A stretch of DNA of 63,305 nt from Candidatus Burkholderia verschuerenii (GTDB taxonomy: Bacteria > Pseudomonadota > Gammaproteobacteria > Burkholderiales > Burkholderiaceae), in contig NZ_LFJJ01000008.1 of NCBI RefSeq assembly GCF_001189365.1, forward strand, positions 1-63,305. Direction: 5' to 3'. The position numbers were made by a program, and so were the translations under genes. Positions 19,221 to 29,282 of the stretch are shown one piece after another. The notes beneath the pieces are model-generated. The model searched no databases and was not told the origin of the DNA. It saw only the letters and a program-made list of their open reading frames with translations. Numbering within the stretch: the first letter of the stretch is position 1; every line of letters starts with the position of its first letter.

Positions 19221-20192
19221 ATGAAAAAGCCGATATCGCGCGGCATTGCGCTGGCTGCGCTGGCCGTTTCCGCGCTCGGCGCGGCGCTGGGCCCGATTCG
19301 CGCCTGGGCGACCGAAGGCGGGCTCGGGCGTCCGGTCGCGGGCACGAGCGCGCTGTCCGGCGTGGGCATCGTGCCGCCGGAGCCGATGTGGATCGTGAGC
19401 CTCCAGCAGCTCTATATAGACGGGACGATTTCCGGCAACCGGGAAGTGCCGGTCGGCGGGCGGGCATCGCTCGGGCTCGAGGGCAAGGCGTCTTTCACGC
19501 TCGCGACGCTGGTGCGTACGTGGGGCGGCTACGGCGGCTGGGATTTCGCGTCGGGCGTCACGCTGCCGTATGTGTGGACGGAGGTGGGCGGCACCTTCGC
19601 CATCGGTCAGGGCTCGAAGGCGCTCGGCGATCGCGCGTCGAATCTCTACGACATGTATTTCACGCCGATCGAGGCGGGGTATCACTTCTCGCAGACGGAT
19701 CACATCGCGCTGAGCTTCAACTTCTGGGCGCCGACCGGCAATTACGAAGCGGGCGCGCTGGCGAATCCGGGCCTCAATACGTGGACCTTCGTGCCGCAGA
19801 TCGCCTGGACGCATCTGATGCCGAAATACGGCCTCGAATTCGATGCGGTGCTCGGTCTGCAGTTCTACACGCGCAATACCGCCACCGATTATCAGAACGC
19901 GCCGCTGCTCACGCTCGATTTGATGGGCCTGAAGAAGTTCGCCAACGGCGTGGGCGTCGGCGTGGTGATGGGCACGGTGCAGCAACTGGGTCACGACAGC
20001 GGGCCGACGGCCGACCGGCTGGACGGTTTCGTCGGCCACGACTTCACGCTCGGCCCGATTCTGACCTACGACTGCAAGATCGGCGGCAAGACGCCGCTAT
20101 CGGCGAGCCTGCGATGGGTGCCATCGATTCAGAGTACTAATCGATTGAAGAGCACGAAGACGTTCCTGGCGACGGCGACGCTGGCGTTCTGA
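19221..20192 (+). CDS. Outer-membrane SphA/MetA-like channel protein (phenol-degradation type)
   Basis: A 323-residue beta-barrel candidate with a signal peptide (GIALAALAVSALGAAL, with ALA-like cleavage region before TEGG). The rest is rich in short amphipathic strands and aromatic residues, with blocks such as LSFNFWAPTGNYEAG and the terminal TFLATATLAF ending in Phe, as in outer-membrane barrels. It resembles the PF13557 family linked with aromatic-compound uptake. Start 19221 is preferred because AGAGGTGA is just upstream. It stands alone on the + strand. Intact. Confidence 0.75.
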   Translation: MKKPISRGIALAALAVSALGAALGPIRAWATEGGLGRPVAGTSALSGVGIVPPEPMWIVSLQQLYIDGTISGNREVPVGGRASLGLEGKASFTLATLVRTWGGYGGWDFASGVTLPYVWTEVGGTFAIGQGSKALGDRASNLYDMYFTPIEAGYHFSQTDHIALSFNFWAPTGNYEAGALANPGLNTWTFVPQIAWTHLMPKYGLEFDAVLGLQFYTRNTATDYQNAPLLTLDLMGLKKFANGVGVGVVMGTVQQLGHDSGPTADRLDGFVGHDFTLGPILTYDCKIGGKTPLSASLRWVPSIQSTNRLKSTKTFLATATLAF

Positions 20193-20431
20193 AGTTCTGA
20201 AGGAGGCAGGCGGCTCATTTACCACTGCGCGAAACTCTCCCCCGCGCATTGCGGCGCGCGCGCGACACGGGCATCATGCAACGCGTGCTTCCGCGCTGTA
20301 TCGATCGTTCGACGCATGGTCCGATTCGAATCCGAAACTGAAACGTCGTCGCCGAGCGGTACTATGCGTCGGATCGAAATAACGATCATGACGCCGCTGA
20401 ACGAAGAACCATGACATCCAAGGGAGAAGAC

Positions 20432-21517
20432 ATGCCTTGTTTTAGCCTCAAGCTCGCCTGTTTCCTGTCGCTCGTACTGCTCAACGTGTCGCTCGCGTTC
20501 GGCTGCACGCGCACGCTCTATGTCGGCGACAAGGGCCTCGTCATCACGGGCCGCTCGATGGACTGGTCCGAGGACATGCGCTCCAATCTGTGGGTGATGC
20601 CCGCGGGCATCGAGCGCGACGGCAACGCGGGGCCGCGTTCCATCAAGTGGAAATCGAAGTACGGCAGCGTGGTGGTGTCGGGCTACGAGATCGGCACCGT
20701 CGACGGCATGAACGAGCGCGGCCTCGTGGCGAACGCGCTGTATCTCGCCGAGACCGATTACGGCAAGCCCGATCCGAAACGCGATTCGATGTCGATCAGC
20801 CTGTGGGCGCAGTACGCGCTCGACAACTTCGCGACCGTCGCGCAGGCGGTCTACGTGCTGAGCCGCGAGCCGTTCCAGATCATCGCGCCGCCCTTGCCGA
20901 ACGGCAAACCGCTGACGATTCATCTGTCGCTGTCGGATGCGCGCGGCGATTCCGCGATCCTCGAATACCTCAACGGCAAGTTGATCATCCATCAGAGCAA
21001 GAAGTACAAAGTGATGACCAACTCGCCGATCTACGACGATCAGCTCGCCATCGACACGTACTGGAAGAGCGTCGGCGGTTCGGGCTTTTTGCCGGGCACG
21101 AATCGCGCGGCGGACCGCTTCGTGCGCGCGTCGTTTCTGCTCGACGCCATTCCGAAGAAGGCCGATCCCGCCTACATGGCGGGCGTGCCGCAGCAGTCGT
21201 ATGCGTATCAGGCGGTCGCGAGCGTGATGAGCCTGATGCGCTCGGTGAGCGTGCCGCTCGGCATCAGCACGCCGGAGCAGCCGAATCTGTCGTCGACGAT
21301 CTGGCGCACCGTCTCCGATCAGCAAAACCTCGTCTATTACTTCGATTCGGCGACGCGCCCGGATACCTTCTGGGTCTCGCTCAAGAAGCTCAACCTGAAT
21401 CCCGGCGCGCCGGTGATGAAGCTGACCATCGACGGCGGACAGGTGTTCTCGGGCGAAACGGCGGCCAACTTCGTGGCGACGCCGTCGTTCACCTTCATGC
21501 CGGCCAAAGCGCCTTGA
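20432..21517 (+). CDS. Choloylglycine hydrolase-like linear amide hydrolase
   Basis: A 361-residue Ntn-type hydrolase. The signal peptide ends in LAFG before Cys-Thr-Arg-Thr-Leu; removal would expose that Cys as the N-terminal nucleophile, as in penicillin V acylase and bile-salt hydrolases. The RSMDW motif soon after and NERGLVANALYL match the family. Being exported, it would act in the periplasm or outside on amides such as acyl-amino acids; the true substrate is not shown. I chose the ATG at 20432 (GGGAGA upstream); an ATG at 20411 is also in frame. Intact. Confidence 0.8.
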   Translation: MPCFSLKLACFLSLVLLNVSLAFGCTRTLYVGDKGLVITGRSMDWSEDMRSNLWVMPAGIERDGNAGPRSIKWKSKYGSVVVSGYEIGTVDGMNERGLVANALYLAETDYGKPDPKRDSMSISLWAQYALDNFATVAQAVYVLSREPFQIIAPPLPNGKPLTIHLSLSDARGDSAILEYLNGKLIIHQSKKYKVMTNSPIYDDQLAIDTYWKSVGGSGFLPGTNRAADRFVRASFLLDAIPKKADPAYMAGVPQQSYAYQAVASVMSLMRSVSVPLGISTPEQPNLSSTIWRTVSDQQNLVYYFDSATRPDTFWVSLKKLNLNPGAPVMKLTIDGGQVFSGETAANFVATPSFTFMPAKAP

Positions 21518-21629
21518 TATTGCCTTGATTCGCGGGGCTTCGCCATCGGCCCCTAAAAACGGCGGACATTTGCAGCCGATCGCATCGCGCCGCCGTGTAA
21601 ACTAGCGGGTTTTTGTCACCGATGGTATC

Positions 21630-22309
21630 GTGCAAGCCCCCACGCGCACGGCATTCGGCGGTCCGGCGCTCGTTCGCCTGCTGACCCGCCTCGCCGATCT
21701 CGATGTACAAGCACCCGCGTCCTCGTTGTCGGACCGTCTGAGCCAGTGGCTCGGCTGGACCGATGCGATCGCGCTGTCGAACGCGCTCGCAGGCGATTCG
21801 CCCGCAAGCGCCGGCGCGCGATCCTCTACGAGCGCGGAAGAAGACGCGAGCGCGCAGACGCGTGCGGCGCTGGTGAAAGCCATCGTGCGCGGCGAGCGTG
21901 CCGAGGCCGCCGCGCGCGGCCGGCATCGCGCGCCGGTGCAGCCGCCGCCGGACGATGCGCCGGTCGATTTCACGCTGTTCCGTCAGCGCTATCTGTCTTG
22001 CAGCAGAGCATGGAAACCGACATCGGCGCATTGCGCGCGCGTCTGCGCGCCGTGCTCGATGCCGTGATGGAACACGCGCTCGCCGCGCGCGAACACACGC
22101 TGCTCGCGCAAGTGCCGCTGCTGCTCGGCCAGTATTTCGAGCGTCTGCGCCGCGCGCAGCCCGGTGCACATGACGCGAACGATGATGCGCCTGCATCGAA
22201 CGCGTGGCTCGATGGTTTTCGCAACGATATGCAGAGCGTGTTGCTCGCAGAACTGGAAGTCCGTTTTCAACCGGTCGAAGGGTTGCTCGCGGCCCTTCGC
22301 GCTCGCTAA
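21630..22309 (+). pseudogene. DUF3348 family protein, frameshifted
   Basis: About 226 residues when joined. The N-terminal part (FGGPALVRLLTRLADLDV) matches the start of DUF3348 proteins. The frame changes near 22000, between FRQRYLS and QQSMETDIGALRARLR, and one missing T in the CTGTCTTGC stretch would explain it. The C-terminal half is helical. The start appears to be GTG at 21630. It is the first gene of a four-gene block with DUF802, OmpA and DUF2894 that is conserved in Betaproteobacteria, ending ten bases before the DUF802 ATG. The function is unknown. Confidence 0.75.
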
Positions 22310-22319
22310 CTGGCACGCC

Positions 22320-24786
22320 ATGCCCCGATATCTTCTGAACGTTGTAGTTTTCCTCGCTGGTCTTGCCGCCGTGCTGGGCATCGCCGTCGGCTATATCGGC
22401 TCGAATGCGCTCGCGTTCGCCGTGACCTTGCTGATTGGCGCGTGCTATCTCGCAGGCGTCGCGGAGTTGTATCGCTACGAGCAGACTACGCGCGCGTTCG
22501 CGCAGGCGCTCGACGCCTTGCAGACGCCGCCCAGAAGCCTCGCCGTGTGGCTCGACAACGTGCCGCCGAGCCTGCGCAATGCGGTGCGTCTGCGGATCGA
22601 GGGCGAACGCAGCGTGATGCCCGCGCCGGCGCTGACGCCGTATCTGATCGGTCTGCTGGTGTTGCTCGGCATGCTCGGCACGCTGCTCGGCATGGTCGTG
22701 ACGCTGCACGGCACGGGCGCGGCGCTCGAAAGCGCGACCGATCTGTCCGCGATCCGCGCCTCGCTCGCCGCGCCGGTGACGGGTTTGAGCTTCGCGTTCG
22801 GCACCTCGATCGCGGGCGTGTCGACCTCGGCGATGCTCGGCTTGCTGTCGGCCTTGAGCCATCGCGAGCGGCTTCAGGCAGTCGGTACGCTCGATGCCCG
22901 CATCGCGACGTCGCTGCGCGGCTTCACCGAAACGCATCGTCGCGAGGAATCGTTCCGGCTGATGCAGCGTCAAGCCGACATGATGCCGCGCCTCGCCGAT
23001 CATCTCGACAAGCTGATGGCCGCCATCGACGCGCGCAGTATCGCCGCGCACGAGCAGCAGCTGGCGAATCAGCAGGCGTTTCACGCGCAGACGGAGACCG
23101 CGTACCGGCGGCTGGCGAACTCGGTCGAGTTGTCGCTGAAGCAGAGCGTCGCGGATAGCGCGCGCCGCCAGCGCCGCGTTGCAGCCGATCATGCAGGCGA
23201 CGATGGACGGCATCGCGCGCGAGACGACGTCGCTGCACGCGAACGTTGAACAGGCGGTGGCGCGTCAGCTCGACGGCTTGTCCAGCGGCTTCGAGGCATC
23301 GAAGGCGAAGGTCGCGGATATCTGGGACCGCTCGCTCGACGCGCATCGCCAGTCGAACGAGGCGCTGGTGGGCGAAATGGGCGCGTCGCTGGCGCGCTTC
23401 TCCGAGTCGTTCGATACGCGTGCAACGAGTCTCGTCGACGGCGTGTCGTCGCACATGGATACGCTGAACGGCAAGCTCGACGCATCGGTTGCGCGCATCG
23501 CCGATGCCAACGGCGCGCAGAGCGAACACATGGCGGCATCGTTCGATCGCTTCGCGCAGGGCTTCGAGCAGCGCGCGGCGCATCTCGCCGATGGCATGTC
23601 CACGCAGATTCGCGCGATGAACGAAGCGCTGGAGTCGTCGGTTGCGCGCATTGCCGAGGCGAACGGCGCGCAGAGCGAACATATGGCGGCATCGTTCGAT
23701 CGCTTTGCGCAGGGCTTCGAGTAGCGTTCGGCCTCGCTCGTCGACGATGTATCGGTGAAGGCCGCGAGCGTCGCGGACGCGCAGGCGCAATCGATCGAGC
23801 GCATCGCACAGACCTTCGACGCGCGCGCCACGACTATGATCGACGGTATCGCCGCGTGTCTCGAACAGGCATCGTCGAATCTGAACGATGTCTGGCGCGA
23901 CGCGCTCGCGCAGCAGAAAACCGCCTTGAACGGCGCGTCTGCGCATTTCGAACGGCAGGCCGCATCGTTCGTGACCTCGCTCGACGGCGCGCATGCCGAC
24001 TTGCGCGCGCAGCTCGAAGCCGGCAACGAAGCGCGTCTCGCCGCCTGGACCGACGCGCTTGGCGCGCTGGCCTCGACCTTGCGCGACGAATGGCAAGCGG
24101 TCAGCACGGTCGCCGCGACGCAGCAGCAGGCCATTTGCGATGCGCTGGCCCAGACCGCCAGCGATGTCTCCGCGCGCACCGAAGCGCACGCGAACGCGAC
24201 CATCGCGCAGATCGAAGGGCTGGTGCAGCGCGCGTCGGAAGCGCCGATTGCGGCGGCGGAAGTCATCGGCGAACTGCGCCAGCAACTCTCCGATTCGATG
24301 GTCCGCGACACCGCCATGCTCGACGAACGCGCGCGTCTGCTGTCGACGCTCGACACGCTGCTCGACGCGGTCAATCTCGCGTCGAGCGAACAGCGCGCGG
24401 CGGTCGATGCGCTCGTCACCGGCTCGGCCGATCTGCTCGAACGCGTCGGCACGCAATTCACGACGAAGTTCGAAACCGAAACCGCCAAGCTCGACGCCAT
24501 GAGCGCGCACGTGAGCGGCAGCGCGGTGGAAGTCGCGAGCCTGTCGGATGCGTTCGGCGCGGCGGTGCAGGCGTTCGGCGCATCGAACGAAACGCTCGTG
24601 ACGCAATTGCAGCGTATCGAGGCGGCGCTCGACAAGTCGCTCGCGCGCAGCGATGAACAGTTGGCGTATTACGTCGCGCAGGCGCGCGAGGTGATCGACC
24701 TGAGCATGATGTCGCAGAAGCAGATCGTCGAGGACTTGCAGCAACTCGCCGAACAGCGCGCGATGTCGGGAGCGAAGGCCGCATGA
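22320..24786 (+). pseudogene. DUF802 MotA/ExbB-like membrane protein with a long coiled tail, frameshifted and with an amber stop
   Basis: About 822 residues when joined. It has two N-terminal membrane helices (LLNVVVFLAGLAAVLGIAVG, ALAFAVTLLIGACYLAG), a loop, and two more (YLIGLLVLLGMLGTLLGMVV and the APVTGLSFAFGTSIAGVS segment). That last segment resembles the ExbB/MotA pore helices. A helical tail of more than 500 residues follows, with an imperfect 51-residue repeat. The frame breaks near 23160-23170 in a run of CG (one CG unit short). TAG at 23722-23724 interrupts FAQGFE-RSAS; the equivalent codon in the preceding repeat is CAG. The protein overlaps the OmpA gene by four bases. Confidence 0.8.
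23488..23793 (+). repeat. Imperfect 153-bp (51-residue) internal repeat in DUF802
   Basis: The segment starting VARIADANGAQSEHMAASF at 23488 is repeated from 23641 with few changes (VARIAEANGAQSEHMAASF), a spacing of exactly 51 codons. The second copy carries TAG where the first has CAG, which acts as an internal control for the stop mutation. The end of the second copy is approximate. Confidence 0.75.
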
Positions 24787-25431
24787 ACGAGGAATTCGAC
24801 GGCCACGCCGAATCCTCCGCGCCGGTCTGGGCCGCGTTCGCCGATCTGATGTCGGTGCTGCTCGGCGCGTTCGTGCTGATTCTGGTCGGCGTGATCGGCG
24901 TGCAGTTGCAGCTTTCGACGAAGCTCGAACAGGCGGTCAAGCAGCAGCAGGAAGAAGCGCTGCGCCGCAAGACGCTCGAACAGGCGATCGCCGGGCCGCT
25001 CGCGTCGGGGCGCGTGACGCTGGTCAACGGGCGCATCGGCATCGCGGGCAATATGCTGTTCGCGTTGAACTCGGATCAGTTGCAGCCGCAAGGGCGCGAC
25101 GTGCTGAAGAGTCTCGCCGGTCCGCTGTCGGCGTATCTCGGCTCGCACGATCAGATCATGATGGTGAGCGGCTTCGCCGACGATCAGCAGGTGCACGAAA
25201 ACAATCGCCGATTCGCGGGACAACTGGGAACTGTCGGCCAAGCGCGCACTGACCGTCACGCGCGCGTTGATCGATGCGGGCGTACCGCCGGCATCGGTCT
25301 TCGCGGCGGCGTTCGGCTCCGAGCAGCCGGTGAGTTCGAACAAGGACGAGGAAGGGCGCGCGAAGAACCGTCGCGTGGAAATATCGGCGGTGCCGCGTCC
25401 GACGAGTTCGGTGGCCAAGCCGCATGACTGA
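24783..25431 (+). pseudogene. OmpA/MotB-like protein with one membrane helix, frameshifted
   Basis: About 215 residues when joined. A short N-terminal tail is followed by FADLMSVLLGAFVLILVGVI, one membrane helix with the FADLM motif and its Asp, as in MotB and ZorB stator proteins. A coiled linker (TKLEQAVKQQQEEALRRK) follows, then an OmpA peptidoglycan-binding domain ending with GRAKNRRVEI. The frame breaks at 25217-25219 (one extra G) and resumes as DNWELSAKRALTVTRALI. The gene overlaps DUF802 before it and DUF2894 after it, so the block is one operon. It would pair with DUF802 as the wall-anchored half of a stator-like complex (inference). Confidence 0.8.
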
Positions 25432-26011
25432 TCGCATCGATATCGTGATGAGGGCGCACACGCAGCTCGACGCCTGGCGCGCGCGCGGCGACGATGCGAT
25501 GGATCGCATGCGTTTTCGCGTGATCGAAGCGCTGGCGCGACGGGCATCGTCGCATGAAGGCGAAGCGCGTCGCGTGCTGGATGCGCGCCTGTCGTCCTTG
25601 CTCGACGACTACGCGCGCGATGTCGAACGCGCGGGTGCGTCTGTCGAACCGGAATCGCGTGCGTTGGAAAGTCCGTTTGCGGGCTTGCTGCAAGCGCTCT
25701 CGGAGCGCGCCGCGAATCATGCGGTGCCCGCCGAATTGCTCGATTATCTGCGCGGCGTGTGGTCCAAGGTCAGCGCGGAAAAGCGCGTGCGCGAATCGCT
25801 CGCGCAAGTGCCGAAGAACGCGGGGCCGCTCAATTCGAGCAGCCTCGTGCATCGCTTGCTTGCGGTGATGCAGGATGTGTCGCCGGAATATTTGCAGTAC
25901 TTTCTTGGCTATCTCGACTCGCTGGCGTGGCTCGAGGAGATGGCCTGGCCGCAGCGGGAAGCGCCGCGCGCCGTCGTGGCGAAGAAGACGAGGCGCGGCA
26001 AGGCGCGTTAG
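25424..26011 (+). CDS. DUF2894 family protein
   Basis: A 195-residue soluble, mostly helical protein (MRFRVIEALARRASSHEGEARRVLDARLSSLLDDY near the start) ending in a basic tail (KKTRRGKAR). It is the last gene of the DUF3348-DUF802-OmpA-DUF2894 block and the only intact one. The ATG overlaps the OmpA stop. Its stop overlaps the stop of the convergent transketolase gene by four bases, leaving no room for a terminator between them. Function unknown; constant company suggests it works with the DUF802/OmpA pair in the cytoplasm. Confidence 0.75.
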   Translation: MTDRIDIVMRAHTQLDAWRARGDDAMDRMRFRVIEALARRASSHEGEARRVLDARLSSLLDDYARDVERAGASVEPESRALESPFAGLLQALSERAANHAVPAELLDYLRGVWSKVSAEKRVRESLAQVPKNAGPLNSSSLVHRLLAVMQDVSPEYLQYFLGYLDSLAWLEEMAWPQREAPRAVVAKKTRRGKAR

Positions 26012-26991
26012 CCCAGCCACCCCTTGATCGACCCCGCCATCTTCTCCGTCGAAATCCCGTAGCGGTCATGCAAGGTCGGCAGCGCGCTCGCATCGAGGAA
26101 CGCATCGGGCAACGCGATCTGCCGATACGCGCACGATACGCCGGCGCTCAGCAGCGTCGTCGCGACCGCTTCGCCAAGACTGCCGATCACCGTATGATTC
26201 TCCGCGACCACGACCATGCGGCCCGAGCGCTTCGCCTCGCGGATGATCGCCTCCGTGTCGAGCGGCTTGATGGTCGGCACGTCCATCACCGCGACATCCA
26301 CTTTGTCGGCTTCGAGCGCCTTGGCGGTTTCGAGTGCGCGCATCGTCATCAGGCCCGATGAGATGATCAGCACGTCGCGGCCGTCGCGCAGCATCTTGGC
26401 GCGGCCGAGTTCGAACTGGTAGTCGTATTCGTCGAGCACGGCGGGCACGTTGCCGCGCAGCAGGCGCGCATACACCGGGCCTTTGTGCGCGGCAATCGCG
26501 GGCACCATCTGCTCGATATCGAGCGCATCGCACGGATCGATCACGGTCATGTTGGGCATCGTGCGCATCAGCGCGAGATCTTCCGCCGCCTGATGGCTCG
26601 GGCCATAACCCGTCGTGAGTCCCGGCAAGGCCGCGACGATCTTCACGTCGAGGTTGTCTTCCGCGATCGTCTGATGGATGACGTCGTACGCGCGCCGCGT
26701 CGCGAAGACCGCGTAGGTCGTGACGAACGGCTGCGCGCCTTCGTGCGCGAAGCCCGCCGCCGCGCCCATCAGCAACTGCTCGGCCATGCCCATCTGATAG
26801 AACCGCTCGGGGAATTCCTTCGCGAAGATATGCAGGTCGGTGTACTTGCCGAGATCGGCCGTCATGCCGATGATGTCGCTTTTCGTGCGCGCCAGTTCCG
26901 CGAGCGCGTGGCCGAACGGCGCGGATCGCGTGACCTGTCCTTCGCCCGCGATGGAGGCGATCATCGCCGATGTCTTGAGGCGCGTGCTCAT
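26008..26991 (-). CDS. Transketolase C-terminal subunit
   Basis: A 327-residue protein equal to the pyrimidine-binding and C-terminal domains of transketolase. The catalytic Glu lies in MGMAEQLLMGAAAGFA, and FVTTYAVFATRRAYDVIHQ and the terminal domain (VAVMDVPTIKPLDTE) are present. With the next-upstream gene it would form a split transketolase using thiamine diphosphate. The ATG at 26991 overlaps the stop of the N-terminal subunit gene. The sugar substrate is not identifiable; split transketolases occur in several sugar and sulfosugar pathways. Intact. Confidence 0.85.
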   Translation of the reverse strand: MSTRLKTSAMIASIAGEGQVTRSAPFGHALAELARTKSDIIGMTADLGKYTDLHIFAKEFPERFYQMGMAEQLLMGAAAGFAHEGAQPFVTTYAVFATRRAYDVIHQTIAEDNLDVKIVAALPGLTTGYGPSHQAAEDLALMRTMPNMTVIDPCDALDIEQMVPAIAAHKGPVYARLLRGNVPAVLDEYDYQFELGRAKMLRDGRDVLIISSGLMTMRALETAKALEADKVDVAVMDVPTIKPLDTEAIIREAKRSGRMVVVAENHTVIGSLGEAVATTLLSAGVSCAYRQIALPDAFLDASALPTLHDRYGISTEKMAGSIKGWLG

Positions 26992-27842
26992 GCCTGTCTC
27001 CCTTGTTCGTGTCCTTGTTGCAATGCGTCCAGCGCCAGCTTCCATTCGTGCGGATCGACGCGGATAAAGTGGTTCTTCTCGCGCTGTTCGAGGAACGGCA
27101 CGCCGCAGCCCATCTTCGTATCGCACACGATGATGCGCGGCTTCGCGTCCTTCAGGTTTCGCGCGTTATCGAAGGCCTGCTTCACGGCGTCGATATCGTT
27201 GCCGTTCACGCGCTGCGTGTACCAGCCGAAGGCTTCGAGCTTCTCCACCAGCGGCTCGAAGGCCATGATCTGCGTCGACGGGCCGTCGGCCTGCTGATTG
27301 TTGACGTCGATCATCGCGATGAGGTTGTCGAGCTTCCAATGCGCGGCGGACATCAGGCCTTCCCAGACCGCGCCTTCGTCGAGTTCGCCATCGGAAAAAA
27401 GCGTGTAGACGAAGGACTTCGAGCCTTTGCGCTTCAGGCCAAGGCAGCGGCCCACGGCGATCGTCAAACCCTGGCCGAGCGAGCCGCCCGACATTTCCAT
27501 GCCGGGCGTGTAGCTGGCCATGCCGGACATCGGCAGACGGCTGTCGTCGCTGCCGTAGGTTTCTAGTTCTTCCGGCGGCAGAATGCCCGCTTCGAACAGC
27601 GCCGCGTACAGCGCGATCGCGTAATGGCCGTTCGAGAGCAGGAAGCGGTCGCGGCCTTCCCATTCGGGATCGGCGGCGCGGTAATTCATCGCGCCGAAGT
27701 AGGCGACGGCCAGCACGTCGGCGATATCGAGCGCCTGCCCGATATAGCCCTGACCTTGTACTTCGCCCATCAAGAGCGCGTTGCGGCGAATGCGATAGGC
27801 GCGCTCGGCGAGCGTCACCTCCTCGAGGACGGGAGTGCTCAT
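26988..27842 (-). CDS. Transketolase N-terminal (thiamine diphosphate-binding) subunit
   Basis: A 284-residue subunit. LSNGHYAIALYAALF carries the substrate-phosphate-side His, and the thiamine diphosphate motif runs from FSDGELDEG through to IAMIDVNNQQ (GDG replaced by SDG, as in many split enzymes). It pairs with the overlapping C-terminal subunit. It lies downstream of an MFS transporter and a dehydrogenase on the same strand, under a LysR gene, so it probably belongs to a catabolic operon for an imported sugar acid or polyol (inference). Intact. Confidence 0.85.
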   Translation of the reverse strand: MSTPVLEEVTLAERAYRIRRNALLMGEVQGQGYIGQALDIADVLAVAYFGAMNYRAADPEWEGRDRFLLSNGHYAIALYAALFEAGILPPEELETYGSDDSRLPMSGMASYTPGMEMSGGSLGQGLTIAVGRCLGLKRKGSKSFVYTLFSDGELDEGAVWEGLMSAAHWKLDNLIAMIDVNNQQADGPSTQIMAFEPLVEKLEAFGWYTQRVNGNDIDAVKQAFDNARNLKDAKPRIIVCDTKMGCGVPFLEQREKNHFIRVDPHEWKLALDALQQGHEQGRQA

Positions 27843-27870
27843 GTGCGTTGTCTCCTTTTGAAAAAGCGTG

Positions 27871-29202
27871 TTAGCGATTGACGGTTTTGGCCGGCACGAA
27901 GAACACCAGCACCGCGCCCAGCACGACCGCCGCCGAGATGAAGATCAGCCCGGCCGTGGATTTGCCCGTGAAGTCGTTGAGCCAGCCGACGATGGCCGGC
28001 GAGAAAAATCCCGCGAGATTGGCGAAGCAGTTGACCGCTGCGATACCTGCCGCCGCCGACATGCCGCCGAGCACGGCGGTCGGCAAGGCCCAGAACAGCG
28101 ACGACGACGCGAGGATGCCCGCCGCCGCCACGCTCAGGCAGACGATCGACGCGCCCACGCTGCCCAACATCGGCAAAGTGGCGAAACCAGCGGCGGAAAC
28201 GAGCATCGGAATGGCGAGATGCAGGCGGCGTTCGCGTCGCTTGTCGGCGCTCGAACCGAGCAGCGGCAGCGCGACGATGGCGCAGACATACGGAATCGCG
28301 GTCAGCAGGCCGACCCACAGCGGGTCCGCCACGCCGGTGCGCCGCACGATGGTCGGCAGCCAGAACGTGAGGCCGTATTGCCCGAACACGACGCAAAAGT
28401 AGATCGACGCCATCAGCCACAAACGACGATCGCCGATGAAGGATTTGATCGACACGTGCTCCACTTTCTGCGCGTTGTCTTTCTCGACGTTGCGCTTGAG
28501 CAGAGCCTTCTCGTCGTCGATGAGGCACTTGGCGCTGGCGATGCCGTTGTCGAGATAGAAGATAATCGCGAAACCCAGCACCAGCGACGGCAGCGCTTCG
28601 AGCATGAACAGCCACTTCCATCCGGCGAGACCGTTGACATCGTGGAACGCGTGCAGGATCCAGCCCGACAGCGGACCGCCGACGATACCCGCGAGCGGAA
28701 TCGCCATGAAGAACATCGACAGCGCCTTGGCGCGGCGCGTGGCCGGAAACCAGTAGGTGAGATAGAGGATCACGCCCGGCGCGAAACCCGCTTCGGCGAC
28801 GCCGAGCAAAAAGCGCAGGATATAAAACACCGTCGGCGATTTCACGAACATGAAGCTCGCCGAAATCAATGCCCACGTCAGCATGATGCGCGCGAGCCAG
28901 TTACGCGCTCCGACCTTGTGAAGCACGATATTACTCTGTACTTCGAACAAAAAATAGCCGAGGAAGAAAATGCCCGCGCCGATGCCGTACACCGTCTCCG
29001 AGAAGCGCAGATCGTTGAGCATCTGCAACTTCGCGAAGCCGACATTGACGCGATCCAGATACGCGCCGAGATAACACAGCATCAGAAAGGGGATGAGGCG
29101 GCGCGCGACCTTCGCATACGTCTTCGCTTCGAAGCTCGCGGCTGCATCGTCGGGCGGCGCGAATTCGGCCGTGCTCGCCGTCGTGGCCAGTGGATGTTTC
29201 AT
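27871..29202 (-). CDS. MFS transporter, anion:cation symporter (ACS) type
   Basis: A 443-residue transporter with twelve predicted membrane segments in two halves. The first loop reads YLGAYLDRVNVGFAKLQM, typical of the ACS group that takes up sugar acids, tartrate or phthalate, and RFLLGVAEAGFAPGVILYLTYWF is also characteristic. The ATG at 29202 is preceded by GGAGAC. It lies between the dehydrogenase and the two transketolase genes and presumably brings in their substrate. Intact. Confidence 0.85.
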   Translation of the reverse strand: MKHPLATTASTAEFAPPDDAAASFEAKTYAKVARRLIPFLMLCYLGAYLDRVNVGFAKLQMLNDLRFSETVYGIGAGIFFLGYFLFEVQSNIVLHKVGARNWLARIMLTWALISASFMFVKSPTVFYILRFLLGVAEAGFAPGVILYLTYWFPATRRAKALSMFFMAIPLAGIVGGPLSGWILHAFHDVNGLAGWKWLFMLEALPSLVLGFAIIFYLDNGIASAKCLIDDEKALLKRNVEKDNAQKVEHVSIKSFIGDRRLWLMASIYFCVVFGQYGLTFWLPTIVRRTGVADPLWVGLLTAIPYVCAIVALPLLGSSADKRRERRLHLAIPMLVSAAGFATLPMLGSVGASIVCLSVAAAGILASSSLFWALPTAVLGGMSAAAGIAAVNCFANLAGFFSPAIVGWLNDFTGKSTAGLIFISAAVVLGAVLVFFVPAKTVNR

Positions 29203-29282
29203 GATCCTGTCTCCGTGATCGCCCCGGGTTCGCCCGGGTGCTTGACTGTGTCGATCGCTTTGCCGATCGCTATGCCGATCGA

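Noticed and set aside
23722..23724. TAG as a recoded amino acid (pyrrolysine or Gln reassignment)
   Set aside because: The same genes contain plain frameshifts, other genes end normally with TAG or TAA, and no suppressor tRNA is visible in the window.
22924..24744. Open frame of about 600 codons on the minus strand
   Set aside because: It mirrors the DUF802 coding strand, is extremely Arg-rich, and has no homologous features.
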